Positions 23,067 to 31,127 of a DNA stretch of 33,892 nucleotides are shown here, one piece after another. Under the pieces are notes generated by a model. That model was not told where the DNA came from. It saw only the letters and a program-made list of their open reading frames with translations, and did not search any database. Position 1 is the stretch's first letter; each line of letters opens with the position of its first letter. Position numbers and translations under genes: made by a program. The stretch is from Streptomyces sp. MS191. Its GTDB lineage: Bacteria > Actinomycetota > Actinomycetes > Streptomycetales > Streptomycetaceae. The stretch is taken from contig NZ_RDBI01000065.1 in the NCBI RefSeq assembly GCF_008042125.1, forward strand, positions 79,335 to 113,226, read 5' to 3'.

Positions 23067-24200
23067 GTGTGCGTGGGGGTCAGGAATTCCCTCATCGCCC
23101 TGGTGCTGGCGGTGTGCGCGATGCTGGCCGGCGGGCCGGTGGCGCGGGGCGCCGAACCGGTGCCCGACACCAGGTGGACGCCACGCGCGCTGACCGTACG
23201 AGGGCTGGACCTGCACGATGCCGTGATCGCCCGCTACGACGGCACGTACTTCATGTACGGCACGATGTACGGCTGCGGCTACGAGTGGTTCGTGGCCCGG
23301 ACCCCCTGGTGCGGCTTCGGCGTGGCGACGGCGCGGTCGCTCGAGGGGCCGTGGTCCGCGCCCCGCCTGCTCTTCGATCCCGGCTCGGACGATCCGTCCA
23401 CCCGTCAGACCTGGCAGGACACCTGCGGCGGAACGGGGCAGGGCTGCTTCAACCCGAGGATGCTCCGGCGGTCCGGCTGGGGCAAGGACGACGGCGCCTT
23501 CGTCCTGTGGTTCAACGCGCCGCGCCAGTACAACCTGGGCGCGCCGCACGCCTACAACGCGATGGGGTGCGACGGCCCCCTCGGACCCTGCGGACCCACC
23601 ACCGGTTCGCCGTCCGGCTGGTACCGGAAGCCGGCGCTCGACATCTGCCGGGGCAACGGCGACTTCGGCTTCATCGAGTCGGGCGAACCCGGCGGCCGGC
23701 CGGCGCTCGTCTGCACCCGGCCGGGCACCGCGGCCCTCTCGCTCCAGCAGCTCGACGAGTGGGGGAGCGGCGGCGAACCGGGTGTCGGCGTCGCGAAGGT
23801 CGCCGGCCTCTCGCACGTCGAGGGACCGGGCGGATTCTGGGACCCCGTGCACCGCACGTACGTCCTGACCTACTCCGACCAGGGCTGCGGCTACTGCACC
23901 GGCACCCCGATCGGCTACGCCACCTCCCCCTCCCTCTACTCGGGCTGGAGCGCGCCGGGGAACGTCGGCTGGGGCGCGCCCGTGTACGGGCGCCGCATCT
24001 TCAACGGCAACAGCTGCGGAGGGCAGCCGCGGACGGTGAGCGTCCTGGACGGCCGGCCCTGGCAGATCATCGACCTCTGGCTCGGCACCCGCAACGAGGC
24101 GGCCGCGGGCACCCATCTCGTACCCCTCCGGTACCGGCCGGCCCTCGGCACTCCCGGTGACGGGCAGGTCTGGCGACCGCCGTTGCGGCTCGACTGCTGA
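23067..24200 (+). CDS. Secreted GH43-like five-bladed beta-propeller protein
   Basis: The product is 377 residues. GTG 23067 is chosen because GGAGGG ends six bases upstream; GTG 23073 is further away. A Sec signal peptide spans ~1-30 (RNSLIALVLAVCAMLAGGPVARGAEP). The blade-like sequence LDLHDAVIARYDGTYFMYGT resembles the catalytic-base strand (HDP/HDA) of family 43 glycosidases. Further repeats are WCGFGVATARSLEGPWSAPR and FWDPVHRTYVLTYSDQG, and there are many cysteines (YGCGYEW, TCGGTGQGCF, GCGYCTG), suggesting disulfides in an exported protein. GH43 enzymes act on arabinan, xylan or galactan. The substrate and even activity are uncertain, because the acidic triad was not fully located. Confidence 0.8.
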   Translation: MCVGVRNSLIALVLAVCAMLAGGPVARGAEPVPDTRWTPRALTVRGLDLHDAVIARYDGTYFMYGTMYGCGYEWFVARTPWCGFGVATARSLEGPWSAPRLLFDPGSDDPSTRQTWQDTCGGTGQGCFNPRMLRRSGWGKDDGAFVLWFNAPRQYNLGAPHAYNAMGCDGPLGPCGPTTGSPSGWYRKPALDICRGNGDFGFIESGEPGGRPALVCTRPGTAALSLQQLDEWGSGGEPGVGVAKVAGLSHVEGPGGFWDPVHRTYVLTYSDQGCGYCTGTPIGYATSPSLYSGWSAPGNVGWGAPVYGRRIFNGNSCGGQPRTVSVLDGRPWQIIDLWLGTRNEAAAGTHLVPLRYRPALGTPGDGQVWRPPLRLDC

Positions 24201-24284
24201 ACCCGACGTCCATACGGAGGTGATCCTTCCGTCACGTCGACACGGGCCGACCTGCGATGACGAAGGATCGGACGCGTGAAACCC

Positions 24285-24313
24285 TTGATTTGGAGATAAG
24301 GGAAACCTAACTT
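24285..24313 (+). promoter_or_regulatory. Promoter of the siderophore importer operon
   Basis: TTGATT (24285-24290), a 17-base spacer, and TAACTT (24308-24313) match a housekeeping promoter reasonably well. The -10 lies within the iron box, consistent with repression by promoter occlusion. Confidence 0.6.
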
Positions 24314-24325
24314 AGCTTTGCCTAA
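24307..24325 (-). promoter_or_regulatory. Iron box (DmdR-type operator) upstream of the siderophore importer
   Basis: On the minus strand the site reads TTAGGCAAAGCTAAGTTAG, matching the symmetric iron-box form TTAGGTTAGGCTAACCTAA at about 13 of 19 positions. It overlaps the -10 hexamer and lies ~97 bases before the ATG. Confidence 0.75.
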
Positions 24326-24422
24326 GTACTTATCGGCTTCCGGAGCCGGGATCAGGCCTGCGCGCGTTCCGTGCGCGTGGGTCCCCCTCCGCATGCCGAC
24401 TGCCCGCAGAGAAGGATCGTCC

Positions 24423-25475
24423 ATGACCCTCGCAGTGACCCGCACACGCCGTCGCGCAGTCGTCGCCACGGCCGCCGCCGCCACGCTCGCCCTCCTCGTC
24501 GGGGGCTGCGGCGCGGGCGAGAAGAAGGACGCCGCCGGCTCCGGCGAGGCGAAGGCCGCCGGCGCCGCCTTCCCGGTGACCATCAAGAGCGCGCTCGGCG
24601 AGGCGACCATCACCAAGCAGCCCAAGCGCGTCGTCACCCTCGGGCAGGGCTCCGCCGAGACCGCCATCGCCCTCGGCCACACCCCCGTCGGCATCGAGAG
24701 CTACCCCTGGGGCAGCGACAAGACCGGCTACCTGCCGTGGATCCACGAGGCCGTCACCAAGTCCGGCGGCAAGCTCCCCAAGCAGTTCAAGGGCATGGAG
24801 GAGCTCGACATCGAGGCCATCACCGAGCTCGAGCCCGACGTGATCCTCGCGCCCTGGTCCGGCGTCACCAAGGAGCAGTACGACGTCCTGAAGGACATCG
24901 CGCCGACCGTGGCCTACCCGGACAAGGCGTGGAGCACCGACTGGGACCAGCAGATCGACATCGTCGCCCAGGCCCTCGGTGAGCCCGAGGAGGGCAAGCA
25001 GCTGACGGCCAAGATCCGTAAGCAGCTGGCCGACGCCGCCGCGACCCGGCCGAACTACAAGAACGTGACGTTCTCGTACATCTACAACACCGGCCCCGGC
25101 ACCCTCGGCGTCTTCAAGCCGAAGGAGCAGCGCGTCGAGATGCTCACGTCCCTCGGCCTCAAGGTCGACCCGGTCGTGAACGGCTTCAAGGAGACCGACG
25201 GCACCGACTCCGCCCTCATCGGCCTGGAGAACGCCAACAAGCTCTCCGGCAGCGCCGTGGCCTTCACGTTCTACATGGACGAGAAGTCGCGGAAGGAGAT
25301 CGAGGCCCAGCCGCTGTACGGGGCCATCCCCGCGGTGAAGAAGGGCGCGATCGTCTACAGCCACGACACCCCGTTCGTCACGGCCTCCTCGATGATCAAC
25401 CCGCTGACCGTGCCGTGGAGCATCGAGCGCTACCTGCCCCTGATCGACAAGGCCGTCGCCAAGGCCGGGAAGTAA
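24423..25475 (+). CDS. Iron-siderophore ABC transporter substrate-binding lipoprotein
   Basis: The product is 350 residues from ATG 24423, behind AGAAGGA. The lipobox LALLVGGCGAG (lipidated Cys at ~29) marks a lipoprotein anchored to the outer face of the membrane. The periplasmic-binding-protein type 2 (FecB/FhuD) fold is evident: PKRVVTLGQGSAETAIALGH at ~62-81, then ELDIEAITELEPDVILAPWSG, and ALIGLENANKLSGSAVAFTF. WSTDWDQQIDIVAQALGE is the helix connecting the lobes. The protein binds ferric siderophore; the specificity is unknown. It is first in a three-gene unit with two FecCD permeases, under an iron box. Confidence 0.92.
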   Translation: MTLAVTRTRRRAVVATAAAATLALLVGGCGAGEKKDAAGSGEAKAAGAAFPVTIKSALGEATITKQPKRVVTLGQGSAETAIALGHTPVGIESYPWGSDKTGYLPWIHEAVTKSGGKLPKQFKGMEELDIEAITELEPDVILAPWSGVTKEQYDVLKDIAPTVAYPDKAWSTDWDQQIDIVAQALGEPEEGKQLTAKIRKQLADAAATRPNYKNVTFSYIYNTGPGTLGVFKPKEQRVEMLTSLGLKVDPVVNGFKETDGTDSALIGLENANKLSGSAVAFTFYMDEKSRKEIEAQPLYGAIPAVKKGAIVYSHDTPFVTASSMINPLTVPWSIERYLPLIDKAVAKAGK

Positions 25476-25491
25476 GCACGGTTCCCTTCGC

Positions 25492-26529
25492 ATGGCTTCC
25501 TCCACGCTCGTCGAGCCGGGCGGTACCAGCACCTCGCGTGCCGGTGCCGCCCGGCTGGCGTTGTCTCTGACGGTCTGTCTCGCCGTCCTCGCGCTCGCGA
25601 TGCTCGCGAGCGTGATGTTCGGCAGCAAGACCACCTCGTTCGGCTCCGTCATGGACGTCCTCAGGGGCCATGGCGACGCCTACCTGACCACCGTCGTCCA
25701 AAGCCGCTACCCCCGGACCGCGATCGGCGTGCTCGCAGGCGTGTGCCTGGCGGTCGCCGGCACCCTCATGCAGGGCGTCACCCGCAACCCGCTGGCCGAG
25801 CCCGGACTCCTCGGCATCAACGCGGGCGCCTCGGCGAGCATCGTCGCCGCGACCGCCTTCCTCGGCGTGACGGGCCAGTCCGCCACCCTGTGGTGGGCCC
25901 TGCCCGGCGCCCTGCTGGCCGGACTCGTCGTCCACGTCATCGGATCCGCCGGCACCAGCGCCGGCCCGGCCCGCCTCGTGCTGGCCGGAGCCGTCCTCTC
26001 CGCCGTCCTCGCCGCCTTCATCCAGGCCGTCACCCTGAGCCTGCCGCGCGTCTTCGACAGCTACCGCTACTGGGTCGTCGGAGCCCTCGGCGGCCGGGAC
26101 TTCGACGTCTTCTGGTCGGTCCTGCCGTTCGCGGCCGTCGGCCTGCTCGTCGCCCTCGTGATCGCCCCGGGTCTCAACGTGACGGCACTGGGCGACGACA
26201 CGGCGACTTCGCTCGGTGCCCGCCCGGCACGGGTCAAGGCGGCCGGGCTGCTCGCGGCGACCCTGCTCAGCGCGGCGGCCACCGCGGCCGTCGGTCCCAT
26301 CGCCTTCGTCGGCCTCGCCGTACCCCACCTCGTACGGGCCCTCGTCGGCGTCGACTTCCGTCTGCAGATCCTCTTCTCCGCCCTCGTCGGTCCCGCGCTG
26401 CTGCTCTCCGCCGACGTCGTCGGACGTGTGCTGCTGCGGCCGCAGGAGGTCATGGTCGGTGTCATCACCGCGTTCATCGGGGCGCCCGCGCTGCTGCTGG
26501 CGGTCCGCAGGATGAGAGGAAGCGCATGA
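25492..26529 (+). CDS. FecCD-type iron-siderophore ABC transporter permease, first subunit
   Basis: The product is 345 residues from ATG 25492, 16 bases after the substrate-binding gene. It has about ten membrane helices. Family motifs are RYPRTAIGVLAGVCLAVAGTLMQGVTRNPLAEPGLLGINAGAS-like (TLMQGVTRNPLAEPGLLGI at ~90-108), the coupling loop ALGDDTATSLGARP (EAA-like, contacts the ATPase), and VGPIAFVGLAVPHLVRALVG. It pairs with the next permease to form the transport channel. The stop overlaps the next start as ATGA. Confidence 0.93.
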   Translation: MASSTLVEPGGTSTSRAGAARLALSLTVCLAVLALAMLASVMFGSKTTSFGSVMDVLRGHGDAYLTTVVQSRYPRTAIGVLAGVCLAVAGTLMQGVTRNPLAEPGLLGINAGASASIVAATAFLGVTGQSATLWWALPGALLAGLVVHVIGSAGTSAGPARLVLAGAVLSAVLAAFIQAVTLSLPRVFDSYRYWVVGALGGRDFDVFWSVLPFAAVGLLVALVIAPGLNVTALGDDTATSLGARPARVKAAGLLAATLLSAAATAAVGPIAFVGLAVPHLVRALVGVDFRLQILFSALVGPALLLSADVVGRVLLRPQEVMVGVITAFIGAPALLLAVRRMRGSA

Positions 26530-27602
26530 GCGCCCGTCAGGCCCCGGCGCCCGCACCCGTCAGGACGGCGCCGCGCCGGCACGTGGTCAGGATCGGCGGC
26601 TCGGTGTCCCTGCCGATCCGCACCTCCACCGTCGTCCTGGCCGTCGGCCTGCTCCTGCTGATCGTCGCCGGAGCGGTGGCCACCCTCACCCTGGGACGCC
26701 TCGGCATCCGGCTGGCCGACCTCCCCACGGCCCTGCTGGGAGGGGCGGAGGGCAAGAACGCCTTCGTCCTGAACCGGCTGCGCGGACCGCGTCTGGTCGT
26801 CGGCATCGGCACCGGCGCCGCGTTCGGCCTGTCCGGCGCGCTGTTCCAGTCGGTCACCCGCAACCCGCTCGGCAGCCCGGACGTCATCGGGCTGGGCGCG
26901 GGGGCCGGAGCCGGCGCGGCCGTCGTCGCCCTGCTCCTCCCGGACGTCGTACCGGTCCCGGTCGGCGCGCTCCTCGGTGCCGTCCTGGCCATGGTGCTCG
27001 TCTACGTGTCGACCGGGACGGGCTTCCGCAACCCGGTGCGCCTCGTCGTCGCCGGCATCGGTGTCTCCGCCATGGCCGTCGCCGTCATCCAGTACGTCGT
27101 GTACGCGGTGGAACGGGACAAGGCCACGGTCCTGAGCGCCTACGTCAACGGCAGCCTGTCCGCCCGTTCGTGGGACGACGCGACGACGATCTGGCTCGTG
27201 CTGGCCGTGGTGCTTCCGCTCGCCGTCCTGCTCTCGAGGGACATCGGCATCGGCGAGATGGGCGACGACACCGCCGCCGCGCTGGGCGGCCGTCCCGGGC
27301 GGACCAAGACCGCGGCGGTCACCCTGGCGATCGTGCTGTCCGCCGCCGCCGTGAGCGTGGCCGGGCCGATCGCCTTCATCTCCCTGACCGCCCCCCAGAT
27401 CGCCAAGCGGCTGTCGCGCGGGTCCGGCCCCCAACTGGCCCTGTCGATGCTGGTGGGAGCCCTGCTGCTGGTCCTCGCCGATCTCGCCGCCCAGCAGATG
27501 CCGTACCTCGACAACCTGCCCGTGGGCATCTACACGATGGCCATCGGCGGGCTGTACCTCGGTCACCTGCTCGTCCGGGAGTGGCGGCGGGGCGTGCTGT
27601 AG
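26526..27602 (+). CDS. FecCD-type iron-siderophore ABC transporter permease, second subunit
   Basis: The product is 358 residues from ATG 26526, overlapping the preceding stop by four bases. Motifs include ALFQSVTRNPLGSPDVIGLGAG (~115-135), EMGDDTAAALGGRPGRTK (ATPase-coupling loop) and VAGPIAFISLTAPQIAKRL. It has about ten membrane helices. It forms a heterodimeric permease with the upstream protein. The operon ends here with a terminator and contains no FecE-like ATPase, which must be supplied from elsewhere in the genome. Confidence 0.93.
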   Translation: MSARQAPAPAPVRTAPRRHVVRIGGSVSLPIRTSTVVLAVGLLLLIVAGAVATLTLGRLGIRLADLPTALLGGAEGKNAFVLNRLRGPRLVVGIGTGAAFGLSGALFQSVTRNPLGSPDVIGLGAGAGAGAAVVALLLPDVVPVPVGALLGAVLAMVLVYVSTGTGFRNPVRLVVAGIGVSAMAVAVIQYVVYAVERDKATVLSAYVNGSLSARSWDDATTIWLVLAVVLPLAVLLSRDIGIGEMGDDTAAALGGRPGRTKTAAVTLAIVLSAAAVSVAGPIAFISLTAPQIAKRLSRGSGPQLALSMLVGALLLVLADLAAQQMPYLDNLPVGIYTMAIGGLYLGHLLVREWRRGVL

Positions 27603-27644
27603 GCGGCCCGCGCCGAAGGCCCCGACGGCGGGCCCGGAACGCGA

Positions 27645-27679
27645 GGAAGGCCCCGACCCCCGAGCGGTCGGGGCCTTCC
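27645..27679. terminator. Bidirectional terminator between the siderophore importer and the LysM gene
   Basis: GGAAGGCCCCGACC (27645-27658) and its exact reverse complement (27666-27679) form a 14-bp stem with a 7-nt loop. It sits between convergent operons, 42 bases after the permease stop. Confidence 0.88.
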
Positions 27680-27724
27680 CCGTCGTATGGGCCGGCGCGC
27701 CCGTCAGGAGGCGCCGTGGCCCCG

Positions 27725-28618
27725 TCAGTAGGCGCCGAAGACGTTGTCGATGGAGCCGTACTTGTCGGCGGCGTAGTTGCACGCGGCCGTGATGTTGGCG
27801 ACCGGGTCGTACATGTCCATGGACGTGCCGGGCACGTGGTAGGCCAGGAAGGTCGGCTCGATGACCTGGAGCAGGCCCTTCGAGGGGGTGCCGGCGACGG
27901 CGTTGGAGTCCCAGTTGTTGATGGCCTGCGGGTTGCCGGAGGACTCGCGCATGATGTTGCGGTGGATGCCCTCGTAGGAGCCGGGGATGCCGTGCTGGGC
28001 CATGACGTCCAGGGACTCCCGGATCCAGCCGTCGAGGTCGTTCGTGTAGCTCTTCACGGCCGCGGGGGCGGCGGCCGGAGCCGCCTGCTGCGTCTGCCGG
28101 GCCTGCGGCGCGGGGGCGGTGCGCTGCTGGGAGCGGCTGGCCCGGTCGGCGGACGAGGACTTCGCCGGCTTGGCGGCCTTCGACTTCTGCGCGGGCGCGG
28201 GGGACTTGGGCTGCGGCGCCGCGGAATTGCGGTGCAGCGTCAGCTTGAGGCCCGGGTGAATGAGTGACGGATTGTCACCGACCGCGGAGTGGTTGGCGCG
28301 GTAGAGAACCTTCCAGCCGCCCCGGACGCCCTGCTCGTAAGCGATCATCGAAAGGGAATCACCCGGCACGACGGTGTAGGTCTTGGGGGCTGCGGCCGGT
28401 GCCGCGGGCAGCGATTCCGTGATCTTCTGCGACACATTTGCTGCCGCATTCGCCGTGGCAATGGCCGGCGTGATCTCGGGCGCCGTGCGCGGGGCGGCGT
28501 GGGCGGTCGCGGAGGCGACGAGGGGGAGGGCCAGTGCGGCTCCACCCGTGCTCGCGAGGGCGATACCGCGGGCGAGCGGACGGCGCTTCGGGCGTCGGTG
28601 CTTACCGTTTGCAGGCAT
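27725..28618 (-). CDS. Secreted LysM / transglycosylase (SLT-fold) cell-wall protein
   Basis: The product is 297 residues from ATG 28618, behind GAGAGGAAT. A Sec signal peptide with a basic start (KHRRPKRRPLARG) and core (IALASTGGAALALPLVASATAHA) ends around residue 41. One LysM domain (~79-128: YTVVPGDSLSMIAYEQGV, then YRANHSAVGDNPSLIHPGLKL) binds peptidoglycan. A Lys/Ala/Gln-rich linker follows. A C-terminal SLT/lysozyme-like domain (~190-297) has NIMRESSGNPQAINNWDSNA, with the likely catalytic Glu in RESS, and ends ADKYGSIDNVFGAY. It should cleave or remodel peptidoglycan. The upstream candidate c-di-AMP riboswitch suggests control by cell-wall or osmotic signalling, as for rpfA and other hydrolases. 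Confidence 0.92.
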   Translation of the reverse strand: MPANGKHRRPKRRPLARGIALASTGGAALALPLVASATAHAAPRTAPEITPAIATANAAANVSQKITESLPAAPAAAPKTYTVVPGDSLSMIAYEQGVRGGWKVLYRANHSAVGDNPSLIHPGLKLTLHRNSAAPQPKSPAPAQKSKAAKPAKSSSADRASRSQQRTAPAPQARQTQQAAPAAAPAAVKSYTNDLDGWIRESLDVMAQHGIPGSYEGIHRNIMRESSGNPQAINNWDSNAVAGTPSKGLLQVIEPTFLAYHVPGTSMDMYDPVANITAACNYAADKYGSIDNVFGAY

Positions 28619-28639
28619 GACGGATTCCTCTCCGGAGCC

Positions 28640-28800
28640 TGCGGGGTGAGCTGTCGGGTTCGGGCTGGAGATGCCCGGCCGCACATGTGCGACTTCACCC
28701 CTAGCCGTTCCGGAATCCGGACCGGCGAATACTTGGGTCCCCCGCTCCTGCCGGCGGTGAATAGTGGGAATTGCGGATGGTGGCAGGATTCGGCGTTCCA
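28640..28800 (-). promoter_or_regulatory. Candidate ydaO-yuaA (c-di-AMP) riboswitch upstream of the LysM/SLT gene
   Basis: On the minus strand the leader has CGCCGAATCCTGCC (from ~28795), GGCAGGAGCGGGGGACCCAA (28752-28733) and CTAGGGGTGAAGTCG (28704-28690). AGCTCACCCCGCAGG follows at ~28651, just before the gene's ribosome-binding site. GCCGAAU, GGGGGACCCAA and GGGGUGAAG in this order are the conserved blocks of the ydaO class. GGGGTGA and TCACCCC could also pair to make an expression-platform hairpin. In Streptomyces, ydaO motifs precede cell-wall hydrolase genes. The exact ends and the fold were not computed. Confidence 0.82.
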
Positions 28801-28814
28801 TCCGAATGGAGGTG

Positions 28815-28844
28815 ACCGTAGGCGAGGAATACCGTCGGGAACAA
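28815..28844 (-). promoter_or_regulatory. Candidate promoter for the riboswitch-LysM transcript
   Basis: On the minus strand TTGTTC (28844-28839), an 18-base spacer and TACGGT (28820-28815) resemble -35 and -10 boxes. Transcription would start at ~28808, just before the riboswitch. This is inferred from spacing and position. Confidence 0.45.
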
Positions 28845-29016
28845 GGCGCCTCGACGATGTGATAAACGGCCCCGCGGAGGCCCCCGAAGCCCCGAAGTTC
28901 CCTGAATCACGGGGAGATGGGGCCCGAGGGCGGGCAGGGCGGCCGGCCACCCGTGAGCCATGTCACCTGAAAGAAATGTCCGACATCACCCCATAATTCC
29001 GAGCAAAGGAAGATTG

Positions 29017-29211
29017 ATGCTCATGGGGTGGGTGGTCGTTTTATGGCCTTTTATGCGCGCCGATGTGACGGCTCGCCGTCGGGCCCCTCTCTGCTCCCCC
29101 GATTCGCGTCCCGGACACCCCTCCGGTCCCTCGCGCCACAAGGTCTCCCGTCCGGCTGCGGGGCCGGTCGTGACCTCCCTACGATCTGTCGCGACCGAGG
29201 GGGGCACATGA
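29017..29211 (+). other. Possible short leader ORF (64 codons) with a TTA codon, before the membrane protein
   Basis: ATG 29017 is preceded by AAAGGA, and the frame reads MLMGWVVVLWPFMRADV and then Arg/Pro/Ser-rich sequence. It ends in a TGA that overlaps the next gene's ATG at 29208 as ATGA. Codon 9 is TTA, the leucine codon that needs bldA tRNA in Streptomyces. Third-position GC looks lower than in neighbouring genes, so it may not be a real gene. No homology is recognised. Confidence 0.3.
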
Positions 29212-30164
29212 GCGTGACCGGTGGGAGCGTGCGGCGAGGGCAGCGGGCCTGGCTCGTCCTGGTGTCCGCCGCGGCGATCGTGCTGACGGTGCTGGGCGGG
29301 GCCCAGGTGCCCGATCCGATCGACCTGGTGCCGTCCGTCGCCGCGGCCGCGGCCGTCCCGGGCGTCCTGGCCCTCGCCCAGTACCTGCTGCTCCGTAGCG
29401 GGCGCATCGAACCCGGCACGATCGGCGTCGCCGGGCTGAGCGCGGCCATCGTCGGGGTGAACAGGGCGGAGGGCGACGGGCGGATGCTGCTCGGAGTGCT
29501 CCTGGCGTTCGCCGCGGCCCTGCCCTTCGCCCTGCTCAGTGGCTACCTCGCGTGGAACGCCGGCCTCGGCTACGCGATGGTGTCCGCCGCCACCGTGCTC
29601 ATCGCCGCGGACCAGCTGGTGCTCCAGGTCGTCGACGAGACGGTGAACACCCACGCGCCGCTGATGCGGGCCCTCGGGGGTGCCGACCTCTGGCTGCCCA
29701 GCGTGTTCCTCGTGGCCGCCGCCCTCTTCGGGCTCGTCGCGCTGCTCCGGCCCACCTCGGAGCCCATGCCGCCGGCGGAGGGCGAGGGATGGCTCCGGCC
29801 GACGCTGCTGATCTTCCTGCCGGCCTTCGGCCTGTCGGCCCTGGCCGGAGTGCTCTACACGGCTCGCATCCAGGCCGCGATCCCCGGCGGCCTGAGCCGG
29901 GACCTGCTGACGGTGTGCCTGCTGGGTCTCGCGGCGGGCGGATGCAGCCTGAGGACCGGCGAGGCCCACCTCGTCGACGTCGCGGTGGGGGCACTGTTCG
30001 CGGGCTCGCTGACGACCTTCCTCGCCATCGAGTCGGTCGACGCCGCCACGGCCTCCCTCGTCGTCGCGGCGACGGCCGTCGTGTTCGTCCTCCTGGACCT
30101 GGCGCGGCTGTCCCCGGCACCGGCTCCCGATCCGGCGCCGGCCCCTGTGCCCGACCCCCGCTGA
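29208..30164 (+). CDS. Polytopic membrane protein, distantly like RbsC/LivH-type ABC permeases
   Basis: The product is 318 residues from ATG 29208, behind GAGGGGGG. About eight to nine hydrophobic segments are visible: ~14-30, 38-60, 70-80, 88-108, 113-135, 158-178, 195-212, 228-245, 252-290. The segment LLGVLLAFAAALPFALLSGYLAWNAGLGYAMVSAATVLIAADQLVL resembles the core of BPD_transp_2 permeases, but no neighbouring ATPase or binding protein is present. The C-terminus is a Pro/Ala tail (about 298-318). The transport assignment is weak; this may be a stand-alone or diverged membrane protein. It diverges from the LysM gene. Confidence 0.7.
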   Translation: MSVTGGSVRRGQRAWLVLVSAAAIVLTVLGGAQVPDPIDLVPSVAAAAAVPGVLALAQYLLLRSGRIEPGTIGVAGLSAAIVGVNRAEGDGRMLLGVLLAFAAALPFALLSGYLAWNAGLGYAMVSAATVLIAADQLVLQVVDETVNTHAPLMRALGGADLWLPSVFLVAAALFGLVALLRPTSEPMPPAEGEGWLRPTLLIFLPAFGLSALAGVLYTARIQAAIPGGLSRDLLTVCLLGLAAGGCSLRTGEAHLVDVAVGALFAGSLTTFLAIESVDAATASLVVAATAVVFVLLDLARLSPAPAPDPAPAPVPDPR

Positions 30165-30409
30165 CGTCACGTCGCCGGTCCGGGCCGGGCAGGCACCGGG
30201 GAGGCCGCGGACGCGCGCACGCGCACGCGGGGTGGAGCGACTCCGCCCGCCCGGTCCGTGAGGACGCCGCACCCCCGGAACCGCCGCACGACCGCCACCT
30301 GACGCCCGAGGACTCCTGGGACCGGTCGGGCCCCCAGGGGAACGGTGCGCCGTGCGGAGCGCCGTCGGGCAACTCCCGCTTCCCCAGAGGCTCGTGGGAT
30401 GCTGGAGTC

Positions 30410-31051
30410 ATGGGGGATCACGTGGACCACGCAGCCGTCCGGCGGAGTTACGACACCGTGGCGGAGGAGTACGCCACCCGGCTCGGGAACGAACTGGACG
30501 GGAAGCCGCTCGACCGGGCCCTGCTCGGCGCACTCCTCGAAGAGGCCGGACAGGGGGCCGTCGTCGCCGACCTCGGCTGTGGACCCGGGCACGTCACCGG
30601 CTGGCTCGCCGCCCACGGTGCGCGGGCCGTCGGCGTCGACCTCTCCCCGGGCATGGTCGCGACAGCCGCACGGCGCCATCCCGAGGCGGAGTTCCGGGAG
30701 GGCGACCTGCTCGCGCTGCCCGCCGGGGACGGTGAGTTCGACGCGGCCGTCGCCCTGTACTCCGTCATCCACGTCGCCCCCGACGAGCTCGGCCGCGCCT
30801 TCGCGGAGGCGCACCGCGTGCTGCGCCCCGCCGGGCTGCTCCTGGTCTCCTTCCACCGGGGCGAGGAGGTGCGGCACCTGGACGAATGGTGGGGGCACGC
30901 GGTGGACGTCGACTTCCGATTCCTGGACCCTTCCCGGGTGGGCGCACTCCTCGCCGACGCCGGGTTCACCGTCGAGATGCGGATGGAGCGCGGCCACTAC
31001 GCTCACGAGGTCGACACCCGCCGCGTCTATCTGCTGGCCCGCCGGAACTGA
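30410..31051 (+). CDS. Class I SAM-dependent methyltransferase
   Basis: The product is 213 residues from ATG 30410, with GGAG a few bases upstream. The methyltransferase motifs are clear: motif I VVADLGCGPGHVTGWLAAHG (~49-68), acidic post-I VGVDLSP, motif II region DGEFDAAVALYSVIHV, and AHRVLRPAGLLLVSFHRGEE. The N-terminal YDTVAEEYATRL is typical of the family. No substrate can be named; small-molecule methylation is usual. A dienelactone-hydrolase-like gene lies 76 bases downstream on the same strand. Confidence 0.9.
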   Translation: MGDHVDHAAVRRSYDTVAEEYATRLGNELDGKPLDRALLGALLEEAGQGAVVADLGCGPGHVTGWLAAHGARAVGVDLSPGMVATAARRHPEAEFREGDLLALPAGDGEFDAAVALYSVIHVAPDELGRAFAEAHRVLRPAGLLLVSFHRGEEVRHLDEWWGHAVDVDFRFLDPSRVGALLADAGFTVEMRMERGHYAHEVDTRRVYLLARRN

Positions 31052-31127
31052 ACCGCACGGCGACCGGCGAGTGCACGGCGCCGGGTCCGTGCCGCCGGGG
31101 CCGGCCCACCCACGAGAGGGGACCCAC

